Below, in pieces: positions 1 through 11,035 of a stretch of DNA of 64,000 nt (position 1 is its first letter; the number at the start of each line of letters is the position of its first letter). The stretch is from Aldrovandia affinis. Lineage: Eukaryota > Chordata > Actinopteri > Notacanthiformes > Halosauridae. The DNA lies in assembly GCA_029706075.1 (NCBI GenBank), contig JAINUG010000148.1, positions 124,001 through 188,000 of the forward strand. Direction: 5' to 3'. Both the position numbers and the translations under genes were made by a program. The notes under the pieces are model-generated. The model saw nothing but the letters and a program-made list of their open reading frames with translations, searched no databases and was not told the DNA's origin.

Positions 1-410
1 CGCTGAACCATTTGCTTTGACAATCAAGCCGCTCGTGTTAGCTAGCTCGCTAACCAGTAAGAAATCGCCCATCGTTATAATAAAAAGGCCATATCGTAAT
101 TTGAATATTCAAATAGTAAATTGATCCCACAATAGCTATTTGCCGTAACAAAATGTGATGACCATGCTGGTTTTTTTTTGCAATTCAGAACATTTCGATA
201 AACACAATGCAGCGGCGGAAGTTTATTCCTGCGTTGCGTTCACAATGTCAAATGAGGACAGGCACCAGCTGAGCGAATTTGCTTCCTAACAACGAATGGC
301 CATTTTGAAATTCACATTCACATTTAATTTTGGGCCTAATGCGAATCATTTGATTGACTTATTTGTGATGCATGCAGAAATTGCCCATTAGCGCTGGCCT
401 GTTTAACGTT

Positions 411-515
411 AGGCAGGAAGTGTGGTATAATGGTTAGGGACCTGAGCTTGTAACATTAAGGTTTCAGTTTCAATCCCCAGGTGGGACACTGCCTAGAAAT
501 GTAAACTGTAAGTCA
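411..515 (+). mobile_element. tRNA-derived SINE head fragment
   Basis: AGTGTGGTATAATGGTTAGG and GTTTCAATCCCCAGGTGGGA are the A-box and B-box regions. The fragment continues into AAATGTAAACTGTAAGTC, the start of the family's tail. It is the reverse complement of the element at 45414-45636. Confidence 0.75.
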
Positions 516-2689
516 TGTATCAGTGATTAGGGATAGCTTTCTCCCCGAACGTTATTTATTCTGGAAAACATGCAACGTTTTAATGTTATAATTAGCTAAA
601 CCAACGTGTTTGGTTTTCAACAGTATCGTATTGTTTTTGGAATTTATGTAACGTTAGCGGACTAACATTCAATATGATGCCGGATAGAAAAGTGACTCAA
701 AATTCGTGGTGTAGGGTCTTGGAAAGCTTTGTCACATGTTTTTTTTAACGTTTTGTTACGTGCAAAACGTTCAGTGGAGGTTTCTATAAGACAAAAGGTG
801 AAGCAGTGCTTCACCTAAAACAGACCAAAAAACGTAACACCACATTAAACATATTTTTGAAGTATCATCACAATGACTATTTCCTCTGAATCAAGCCAAA
901 AACTGAACTTAAAAAAAATAAAGTATTGTGCAAAACAGCACCACCCTCAGGTTATTAAAAGGTACTTCAGTGAAGCAATTTTTTCTGCTTCACTAGCTAA
1001 TACAATTCAATGTAACGCAATATAGTACTTTATACGTCGTTGATTGGACATTTATGACTTATGACGCGTTTTAAAGCCCACCCAGTGAAGCACTGCTTCA
1101 CCTAGTCCTTCGAATGATGCGCGATCTTTGCGCGTTTGCGACAAGAAGATGATTGACACCTATCTAAACCATTCACCATTCACCTATCCAGCTGATGCAG
1201 AGAGTGGGCTCGGTAAGTAACCAAGGAATGAATCCTACATGGAGGTGAGTCAGTTCCTTTTGTTCACCAAAAGGATTCGTTCAAAAAGAACGAATCGTTC
1301 ACGAACGACACGCCACTAGTTACAAATCCACGCTTTTGGGGGATTGCAGTGCTGTTTTTGACCTATACAAATGTGGAGAAACCGAAGTGCAAGGTAGCAG
1401 CGCTGAGCAATACTAAAGAATGTGTGGTTGTATTTTTGAGCTGCAGACCCATTGCCAGGCAGCTAGTTAGGTAGGTAAAAAACATTAGCTGTGGAAAAAA
1501 AGCCTTGTTGAAACCCGTACAAACAAATACGACTTGTATTTAAAGGGGAGCGCATGTCCTAACGTCGAAAGACGATTAACAGTACCATGCTACACAACAT
1601 TTAAGTTAGAAATCATGTTGTTGTAGCTAAAGTTATTACATTACACTGCAAGATAGTTTACGTTAGATAATAGGCTAATGTTACTTGAGAGCTGATGCCA
1701 GTTAATTTCATGATTCTTTAATAAATACCAAAATGCAACTAACGTTAATGTTGTTTGTTTGCTTGCTATCTATCAACTCAACTTCATTCCCCCAATAAAA
1801 TAATTTGACCAGTAATTTGATAAGAAGAGGTTATGTCAGTTACATGTCTTTTGAATAAAAGCTCAAAAATGCTGGGTTTATCTGCAAAATGATATGTTGT
1901 TTATACATATATGACAATGAGTGCTGTTTTAAAAAGGGGGTGGGGGGGTTGCTTGGGTGGTTGCTTCACCAAAAATGTGTCACCAGGCACGTTGCATAAC
2001 TAATGACATTTATCTTACCTTAGTTTGCCGCAACAGGACGTGGAACTGTCATTGGAATATTATCATGCGGAAAATTGCAGTATACATTTGTTAGTAAAAG
2101 AGTGGCGTCAACTGTCCGCCAAAAACGTAAAATCAAGATGTCAAGTCCCAACAGCCATAAAAAATGAACTAGTCACCAAGAAAACGTATGCCTATGAAAA
2201 ATAATTACTAGGTGCAATAGGGTGTAGTAGAGTTTTAACCACTGGTGTTCTTTGGAAACGGGAGATGAAGTTCATGAAAAAATAGATTCCAAGGCACTCG
2301 CATGGATTAAAAAGCCTTTATTCTCTTGGCAAGAACGTTTAAAAATTTGCTTAGACCGACGCGTTGCACTTAACAGCCTTTGTCAGGGTAATCACGCACA
2401 GCAAATAACATAGGGCCCTTTTCCAAAAAACAACAACAACCAGAACCCTTTTGGTACTTTTTTGGCACTAGAAAACGGCCATTCGCCAAGGTTCCAGTTC
2501 CGCATAGTTGTCATCGTTGATTTTTGGTGTCTGTTCAAAGGCCCTTTTCCATTGCACGAAAAAAACCAAGAACTAGACCTAACAGGAACTAGCGCTAGTT
2601 CCGGTTCTAGTTAGCGTGCTTGCAACCTGTCCACGTGTGTGTGTGCTTTCATAACGTTGCGCAAAAGCTCTGCCTGGGCACACTTTAAG
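516..2689. other. Non-coding stretch
   Basis: AT-rich, no supported exon. It contains the palindromes listed separately and a GAACGAATCGTTCACGAACG motif at about 1288 of a kind common in fish repeats. There is a poly-G stretch at 1936-1951, and GGCCCTTTTCCA motifs at about 2414 and 2538 that may be ends of the hAT element just downstream. Confidence 0.6.
796..1103. repeat. Pair of matching palindromes about 290 bases apart
   Basis: AGGTGAAGCAGTGCTTCACCT at 796-816 and AGTGAAGCACTGCTTCACCT at 1084-1103; a looser version (GTGAAGC...GCTTCAC) is at 967-995. They may be termini of a small transposon. No target duplication is clear. Confidence 0.5.
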
Positions 2690-3205
2690 AACAGTACAGG
2701 ATAATCTTGTCCTGTGTGGGATATGTGGAACGAAGTTGTCCTATCATAAGTCCATGACAACGATGCTATTGCATCTCAAAAAGTTGCATCCAACGCTCAC
2801 AGAAAGCGAAGATGAGAGACCCAGCCCTGGACCGAGCCAATCAAGCATGCCACAATTTGTTCAAGTCCGCAAGTCTGACAGAACGGCGAGAAAACATCTG
2901 CCCAAATTGCCAACATGGTGGTTAAAGATATGCTGCCCATTAGGGCGAGGAAGTGGTTTCGAGAATTAATGCCATACGTGGAGCCGGAGTACAAGGTTCT
3001 ATCTCGAAAAACGGATCACGAAAAAAATGCATACTGAATGCAGTCTGTTCACAATGCTTTAGCCGAAACTGATAGCCATTGCCACGGACGTGTGGACCTC
3101 ATTCACAGTGGAATCATACGTTGCAATAACGTTCACATTGATGAGAAATGGGAAACGAAGAGCGCTGTCTTACACGGTCGATGCCCGAGAGACACACCTC
3201 CGATA
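2690..3205 (+). pseudogene. Decayed BED-finger hAT transposase (ZBED-like)
   Basis: Pieces in shifting frames: a BED zinc finger (CGICGTKLSYHKSMTTMLLH with HLKKLHP), a segment MVVKDMLPIRARKWFRELMP, and ATDVWTSFTVESYVAITFTL, which matches the hAT catalytic-region motif TDxWTS. Stops and frameshifts separate them. The downstream stretch 4100-4470 may be more of the same element but I could not match it. Confidence 0.75.
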
Positions 3206-4587
3206 CTAAGTAAGTCATTCGTAATTGTTACTAAGTCATTCCTAATTCCTTTTATTATAAATGGAGTTTTATTTTTGTTAGCCTAGGCTATTTATTTGTT
3301 AGCATGCTGCTAATGCCCGTCTTTTTGCTGGATCCTATTTTTTTAATTTATTTTGAGAACCGGCGGCCAATGCAGTTTTACACCTTTTTGCCAAGGCTCG
3401 CTATTACAATATGACGGATTTGCTGTTAGTTTTATTGTTCTGTCTGAAATGTTATATCGAAATCCGGCGATTACTTGAATACGACTTTGCACTAGTCTAC
3501 TTAATTGTTTTATGCCTTTTACAACTTGTTTTAATTTGAATTGTTTTATGCCTTGAAAGGCAGCTCTATGCGCACCGTTTGTATTGACGGTAATATCGTT
3601 TTTTCCTGCGCTGCATTGTTGTTATATTAGCCTAAGTATTTACAAGAAAAAGTTCATGAGAATTCATTCTTGAATACAATTTCACTGTTGAAGCTTGTTT
3701 TTTGTGTAGTAATTGTGAAGTAATTTCTTGCCCATAATCCATGACTACCTTTGTAAATGTCGGCATTAATCGATTATTCGAAATTAGTTGTGCACATCCC
3801 TAGTTTTTACGTGTGTGGAATCAAGATAAAACTTAAACAATGAGTAGCTGAACACAAATATGCAAATTCGTACATCCAATTTGCAATATCTCACAATAAG
3901 GAAGTCAATCATGGCACCGAAAATTCCCTTAGTGTCCGGCATTGACTTCATCCACAATTAAATTAGAGGAGGCAATAGATTTAAACTCCTCCTACAGCTC
4001 CAAATAACTTGAGGGTTAATGACGAGCATTGAGGGATAGGTTTTTTGCTGTTCCTGTAATTTTTGGCAACTGTTTAAGCAATTCAAAACAAAATGTGCCT
4101 TTTGTTCTCTAGGATTTAACATCTCGCGTGGCTTGCCATAATTTTTTCAAACACCTGTCCAATCACAGAGAATACAGGCCTGACGAAGGCTGTTTGGCTG
4201 CAATGTGTTTGTCTCAGCAATTTTTAAAATGTTCTTGCCAAGAGAATACAGGCCTTTTAATCCACGTGATTGCCTTGAAATCTTTCAAAAACGTATGCCT
4301 ATTTTTGATGAGGAACTCGTCCATATTCCATGTACTCAGAATGCATGTTTTTGTGAAGTTGAATCGATGCTATAGGAAAGGCCGAAATGCCATTTCAGTC
4401 CCACGTGTGAAATCAATGGCAGTTCAGCCAACTTTTCTGAAAAAGCCAAACCTGGTAGCCTCCTGAAATGTTTTATGACATAAATTTGGCTCAGAACAAG
4501 TCCTATGTCATCTATATCAAATAACGCTGGTTTTACGTGGTCGATAAATGGTATTAATCAGTCAATGCTGGTTGATGGTACAAACTA
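3206..4587. other. Non-coding stretch
   Basis: No convincing gene. A 112-residue open frame at 4128-4466 (MACHNFFKHLSNHREYRPDE...) has a consensus acceptor just before it (ctctag at 4112). I cannot match it to a family and suspect decayed transposon sequence. Confidence 0.5.
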
Positions 4588-4595
4588 ATATTTAA

Positions 4596-4946
4596 TAGGG
4601 GTGTAACGGTACCCCAAAAAAATCATGGTTCGTACCTCGGTTTTGAAGTCGTGGTTTGGTAAGTTTTCGGTACAGCGGAGGGAAAAAGAAATGCAAAATT
4701 GCTTTTAATTTATTATGAACTTTGTAAACAGTAACAAGCTAATTGGCTATAATTTACTGAACAAAGTAAGGCACATGTCTATCTTTCTTAAATAAAAAGT
4801 CTGTCAATACTGCTGCAACCGCACCCAAAGAAAGTTCTTCTAGTGGTTGAAGCAAGATTGCATTCGTTCGGTTCACAGCGCGTACCAAACCGAAAGTCCT
4901 GTACCGAACGTTGGTCGGTAGGAATACGTGTACCGTTACAACCCTA
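4596..4946. mobile_element. hAT-type MITE, 351 bases, with target duplication
   Basis: Terminal inverted repeats TAGGGGTGTAACGGTAC and GTACCGTTACAACCCTA. Flanks are ATATTTAA (4588-4595) and GTATTTAA (4947-4954), 7 of 8 identical, as expected of an hAT 8-base target duplication. No coding capacity. Confidence 0.85.
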
Positions 4947-5579
4947 GTATTTAATCATCAAATTTAGTAATCTACTGCTGAACAATTTGTAACCCTCCCG
5001 TCAACAATTTGTTCACGCAAAAAACGAACAACAAAAAAAAGTATAAATGTTGGCACCTGTGCACTGTAGCCTATCCTAAATGGCTATAATCTGTTGTATT
5101 TTCTCAATCCCCGAACTGCGCCAATTTGCAGTGTCCTCCTGTGTGTGGTACAAAAACAAAACAGCAAATCAATGCACATTCCCTTGAACCTATCTATTTC
5201 TTGAAGAGCCCAACTTGGTTGAAAGAGATGATGGCTCATTTTTTAATTTTTTTTTTTTAATTTTTGTAGTTTTTAAAACTTTTTTACAGTTGGCTGGTTT
5301 AGCACAACATGTTAGAGAATGTTTTGGAGTAAGAGCTGTGCAGCAGCATCCTATTCCATTTTGGCAGATGACTATTTTTTCTGAAAGAAAAGAAAATTGA
5401 GGTATTTGAAAGATTAGGTGTTCCCCTATTATTTGCTATGTCGGCAAATGATAGCGGAAATAAATAAGTCCCATTTGTCAAATATATCCAATATGAAATG
5501 GAGGAGATGGATTTTTTTTAAGGATCTGTCAAAAGAGGCATCTACACACACAGTTCATACATATTAGGATTCCATTGTG

Positions 5580-5983
5580 CATTTTTATTTTTTTAAATGC
5601 GTTTTAGATTTTTGCCCTGTTTTCCTACCAATTTGGTGGCCAATTGTACCCTCTATTGATCCAACTAATCCCCCTCCAACAAGCCCGCTGCCTGCACCTA
5701 TGGGAACAGGCACTGCTCTGGGATTGGCGGTGGCAGGGACAGCGGACCACCTCCTTTGATACGCCACTCGCCCCAGTGCCGACCGTGATTCCGATACGTC
5801 TGTGCTTGTGGCAGGCTCATCCTGGCTTCCCTCCCTCTGGGGCGGACAGCTAGTCACCGTCCCTGAACGGGACTCCTGGCCAGAGCCAGGCTGGCGCAAC
5901 CAGGGAATTGAACCCCGGCCGCAGTGGACAGCCTGCACCCGGGCCAGTGCTTTTACCGGTTGCGCCACCTTGGGGGCCCTGTT
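5580..5983 (-). mobile_element. tRNA-derived SINE, second family
   Basis: Reverse-complemented it has a tRNA-like head (GGCGCAACCGGTAAAAGCAC, then a GGGTTCAATTCCC B box). A GC-rich body follows with GCCCCAGAGGGAGGGA. The tail is ACAATTGGCCACCAAATTGG. Close relatives are at 55366-55645 and, for the tail, 57405-57740. Confidence 0.75.
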
Positions 5984-7629
5984 ATACATTTCTATATGTT
6001 AAGTAAATTGGATCAGTTGCATAACAGCAATCATAGCCATTTGGATAAACCCAATCAAACCCAAAATCATTTCTCAGACAATGAATATTATTTTAAACAA
6101 TGCTTTTATTATTATTATAATAATAAAACAATGAATATTTAAATAATAATAATAAAACAATAAAACATTAATAAGAATATTTAAATAATGAAATGAAAAA
6201 CAATGAGTGCACGTTGGTGTCGGCTTTTTTTTTGAAATTTTTTCCAGAAAACCCCTCAGGTTTTTAAAATAAGGTTTTATTCAGGCATTTTAGGTCATTA
6301 AGCAACAAGACATTGGATGAAATGTGTACAAATGTGATGCTTACAAAACAAGTGTTGTGATATTTGTTTTTTAAGCATATAATTTTGTTTGCATTGTCTG
6401 CAGTGGAAATTAACCCCAGGACTGTAAAATCTGCAGTTAGTGGAAAAAGCTATTAAAAGTTAGTAAAATGACATCTATGAATTAAACTTTGACCCACATA
6501 TTTTATCACAAGGTGTCGGTTGCCTAATAATGGCTGTTTTTATTTTCAGGTCTTGGCCGGGTCAGTTGGTGGGTGGGAGGAGGGTGGTGTTACTGTTATT
6601 TTACACAAGCTTTTGTCAGGGAAGGGAAGTGAATACATTTCTCATTTGCACATCACGTATTCAAAATCTAGCTAGTGGTTTTTGTCCTCTCTGTCAGAGG
6701 GCTGTTGATTCTACCCATGATTCATCTTGCTTTTTGCACTCTGTTGCTTAAGTGGGTCAGTATTCTCATTGAATCCAGCTCTCTGTATGTTTTGTGCTTT
6801 CAAGCATAATTGAAAATGAACTCTGATCGGTATGGGTCCAGGCAGATTTCTATGTTCATCACTCTGCAGTCCGCTAATGGGTGCACCTTCTTCCCCACCC
6901 ATTTGTACGTGGAAATCGTGCCTGCTCACTTATGTACTTGCACTACCTGGTGTTCAGGTATTCCCTTGAAACTGCTGAACACAGTCCATCTGTGAAAATG
7001 ACTTGTTTTTGTGTTCCCCCGGACACCTGCACACATTATTGCTTGGCGGTCTATTTTAATGCCCGTGCCCTAAACTCTGAAATCTTTGCTTCTCTGGTGT
7101 TGGTGGCTGGGTATGAGCTGGTCATATGATGTCATTAGTTTTAAAAATAAAAATATATTTTCAGCTTATGTTGACTTAATTTTTTTTCTGCGTATATAAA
7201 TTGGCAGAATAGTAGAATTCCTTTAGTTTCATTGCATCCATCAGGACCAGCCATTTTCATTTGCCTGTATTACACAAGAAATACAGCTTGCTTTATATCT
7301 GTTTGGTGTGAGTGTGTAAATGGCTTTTTGCCTGGCTGAAAGGGAAGAACAATATTTTGACGACCTTCAGAAGTTGGTTTGGGTTAGGGATGATTTAACG
7401 CTAAAGCCCTTAAACTCAACAACTTACCATTTTAAGCTTCAGTTATGGTATTCCATGATCTATAGCTACATTATTTAAATGTGTGTGGGGTAAGTCCCTG
7501 TGGGTGTTGTTTACCTTGCACGTAACCAGTGTCTTGTGCTTGTGGCTTGTGTAATTGTAAAACTTAGTACATTCAACAATCTGGAAATCTGTATTATAAA
7601 TATGACATGTTTTAGTCAGTCCACCTAAT

Positions 7630-8339
7630 GCTCCTTTTCCACTGATGGAACCGTGCTGTCCTCAGCGAGGCCAGAACCTACGAAGGCCAGGCTGGTACGT
7701 CTTTGTTAGTTTTCCATTTCGTTATCCCAACTGTAATGGAAGAGCTCATATAACGGTGAATGGATGAGAATTCTCTGCTGTTATGCACAGATAATGTGTT
7801 AATGAGCTATTCAGCTAAATGACACAGGGAAATGGTCACTTGTTAGTGCTGTGGTTTATTTTTATCCAGCTACCAGTACTTTCTGCATATGAATGCACAA
7901 ATGGCTGTAGTTCTCGAGAGCTGCACAATCAAACAATTGTATGGTATTGTGATGGTTTCATTAACTCCAAAATGGGTTGACCTATCATTACCAGTGACTC
8001 ATTTACTTGAACCAATCCAAATATTTTCCTTTGGAGAGCAGTTGATTGGTTCAAACAAGTCAACGATTGACAGATTGTGCTAGCTCCACCCCTTACAGGG
8101 TTAATGAAGCCTTTACCATTACTAAAACATCTCTTTTTTATTATCGTTTTAAAATGTTCAATCCGAATAAATAGAGCAATTTGGATATGCCATCATTTGT
8201 TAGCAAAATAACCTTCCTAGCTGCACTCACAGAATATTGACTAGTCTCTTAAGATAAGAAACGAAGAGTGGGAATCTTAAGTGCAACTATACCAGGGCAA
8301 GTGAACTTTGCTTTGACCCGACAGTGGAAAAAGGGCATA
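7630..8339. mobile_element. Possible hAT-like non-autonomous element
   Basis: TGCTCCTTTTCCACTGATGG on the left; the right end, reverse-complemented, reads ATGCCCTTTTTCCACTGTCGG. The interior has no recognisable coding sequence. No clear target duplication, so this is tentative. Confidence 0.45.
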
Positions 8340-9368
8340 AACTGTTAGGTTGCTTGTTTAATGTTGCAGTTAAAAGAATGTATAACACATGAGGATGTAT
8401 TCCCAATAAAAAAACATTACCTCAACATTACCTGGACATTTAACGTGTCCAGTAGCTCTGGAGTTGGTGAAACACAAAGGAAACTAATAATTTAGGCTAC
8501 TTGTTAACTGACTAACACCTAGTCCCTAGCTAGCTCCATCTAGCCTTAATGATGATAGCCAGCTATATTCCTTGCTTAGTTGCTAGGTAGCTAGCGATTT
8601 AGCTTCCTTGGTGAAAACAAAATTTGGTTGGTTGCTAGCTGGGTATCTTACTAGGAAGCAGAGTATAGCTTGCAATTTAGCAAGCTAGATAAAAAAATAT
8701 ATATATTATCGCTTGCAATATAGCTGGCTAGTTCAAAACAATTTGCTAGTGAGATTAGCCTGATGACTAACAAGGTGAAAATCATAATATTGTATTTTTA
8801 TAGTGCCTCTCTGGCCAAGCTCAGAACACTTCCTAGACACAGATCCTAGAAATGGAAGGAAAAAGTTATTTTATTGGGAGTGCATGTTCATGTCTTTAAA
8901 TCCAATTACCTTGACTACATAGATTGTTGCATATCTTGCATACATATGTGTATCTATATATGAAATTACTCTTTTGCATTGGGGTTGGAACTATGATAGT
9001 TAAATCGCACAATGGTAAATTGTAGATGGGTTGTTTTTAATTATCCCTAATCAAAAATGTAAGGTAGAAGTTGGTCAGATGGTATTTTTTGCCATTCTGT
9101 CCCCCAGGGAAGGGAAAAAGGCAATGGCTTGATGTCAATGAAAATGTCCACCCCTATTAATGCTTCTTAAATTGTCTGGTTGTCAAACGTGCAAATTTCA
9201 CTAAAGACATGCATGGATTTTTGTCATTCTTTTTCCTCCCTAAACCATGATGATACTTTTTCCACTGTCTGTCCTGTGTTTTCTGCTTGCCCTTTTCCCT
9301 TCAGTGGAAACAAAAAAAAAAAACAGGGAGTACAAGCTTAAATCCACTCAAGCCTGGCTTTTGAATAT

Positions 9369-9427
9369 TGTGTGCGTGTGTGTGTGTGTGTGTGTGTGCG
9401 CGTGTGTGAGTGCGTGTGTGAGTGAGA
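9369..9427. repeat. (TG)n microsatellite in the intron before the first znf638 exon
   Basis: Alternating TG with CG and GAG interruptions, about 60 bases, ending 80 bases upstream of the acceptor. Confidence 0.9.
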
Positions 9428-9507
9428 GAACATCAAATCTACTTGCCTTGGTTTACTTGGATAGGAGATGATGAGAGTCAATAATCCTGTCTGTTTTTAA
9501 CTTTCAG

Positions 9508-11035
9508 CTTTGCATTGTTCTTGGAAAGTTGTGTGCCTGTTGCAAATTCCTTGAACTTTGGCAACTTTGGGAGCCCACTGCTTTTTGCCCCCGCATCTTT
9601 GCGGTTGGCACAGATTAAGACCCAGTTGGCCCTGCACCAGCTCAACGCGATCGCCACCGGTAACCACGCCGCGCCAGCGTTGTCCTTACTGAACTTGCTC
9701 AAGGTCACCATGTCCCATCCCTTGTACAACCCCCGGGGGGTGCCCTTCTCCAGCCAGAGGCCTATTGTGTCCAACCAGTATGGCGTGAATGCACAGCCGG
9801 TTCTTGACATGGCGGGCGCGCGCATTGGCCCCGCGGCGGGCATGATGTCACAGATGATGCCGCAGCAGATGGGTTACCAGATGGCCCAGCGCCCCGCGGC
9901 CCTGTCCCAGGACATGGAGTCAACCATAGACATGCACATCCGGGGAGCTCGGGAGGAGGTGCGGCTCCTGAACCAGATGATGCACCAGCAGAAGCTGGTG
10001 GATCCCCGGCTGAGGAAAGAGCCCGGGGAAGAGGCCCTGTCTCAGGGGAGTGGCTTCCCCCCGCAGAGGGTCCCCGGCCGACCGGAGGAGCAATCCGCTG
10101 TGGACTGGTCCAACTACCAGACCGCAAACAAGCTCTTCACCACGCAAGTGATGGCGCAGCCATCCCCTCCGGCCCAGATGTTCCAACCCTCTGGGTTTGG
10201 AAGCCCTGCGGGGGGAGGGAGAGGGAGCGTGGAGAGCCAGCCTCCTCCTGTGGCCGTCCCTGCCGAGCGCCGGCTGTCCCGCTACACCTCGGAGACCGCC
10301 AGCAGTATCCTGGCGAGTTTTGGACTGTCGAACGAGGACCTGGAGCTCCTCAGCCACTACCCAGATGAGCAGCTCACCCCCGACAACCTGCCTTTCATAT
10401 TGCGAGATATCCGGGTCAGGAAGGCGAAGAGGAACCTGCCCGAGATGGACCACCCGCGACCGTCGTCCGGTGCGCAGGACCATCACGGCAACGAGCCACG
10501 AACGAGCAAGGTCATCGACTACGGACATTCAAGCAAATTCGGCTACTCCGAGGAGAGCCCGGACACTTTCAAGCGTGAGCAGCGCGCCGTGGACGCCCCG
10601 AAGTACGTGAGGGACGTGGCCGCTGGAAGCGCCACCTTCCCCTGGGCGGAGGCCAAGCGGCCTCAGCCGAGCACCGTCCCTGTTGCTAAGAAACCACCGA
10701 TGGACCACAGGAAACATCCGCCCGGCATGGAGGACAAGAGCACCAAGAGTGTCCCCACCAGAGAGCCCCTCCCTGTGTCCAGCAGACCTGTTGCGGCAGC
10801 ACCCCACGCCATCAGACCCAACCTGGTGAACCTCACTGACGTCAGCGGTGGTCCGAAGCCCGCCTACACGGGTGTGAAGCCGGCCTGGTCTCCCTCGTTC
10901 CCTCCGAGCAACGCTGGGACGTTGATGCTGAAGAGACTGCCTACGCCTACCATGATGAACGATTACTCCGCTGCATCCCCGAGAATCTTTCCCCATACGT
11001 GTTCTCTCTGTAACATAGAATGTGCCCAGATTAAG
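9508..11035 (+). CDS. znf638: znf638 large N-terminal coding exon
   Basis: The acceptor is a pyrimidine tract ending at 9507; the donor is AAG|gtgag at 11036. The frame is open for the whole exon and its first base finishes a codon begun upstream. Residues before the Met at 9710 include [18 protein letters not shown], which resembles the RBM20 N-terminus, so translation probably starts further 5'. [10 protein letters not shown] at 9710 matches the usual mammalian ZNF638 start (MSRPRFNPRG). Later parts hold a Gln/Met-rich stretch and the conserved box [20 protein letters not shown] with [20 protein letters not shown]. The exon also has [14 protein letters not shown], and ends with the first half of the matrin finger, Cys-x2-Cys in [12 protein letters not shown]. 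No in-frame stop is present. Confidence 0.93.

Larger units (their letters stand above)
5984..9507. other. Non-coding stretch upstream of the first recognised znf638 exon
   Basis: AT-rich, with TTATTATTATAA repeats at 6105-6160 and GCTAGCTAG-rich sequence at 8520-8750. The possible hAT-like element and the (TG)n tract are listed separately. The missing first exon(s) of znf638 should lie here or further left, but I see no reliable candidate. Confidence 0.55.

Noticed and set aside
422-482. A functional tRNA gene
   Set aside because: The A and B boxes are recognisable but the arms do not pair as a tRNA and the SINE body follows.
1194-1216. ATG followed by a GTAAGT donor as the missing first znf638 exon
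   Set aside because: The phase would not match the 9508 exon in its coding frame, and there is no other support.
5585-5989. 134-residue minus-strand frame
   Set aside because: Translation of a tRNA-derived SINE.
9762-10610. Other-frame and minus-strand open frames over the first znf638 exon
   Set aside because: No homology; the znf638 frame is continuous and conserved.
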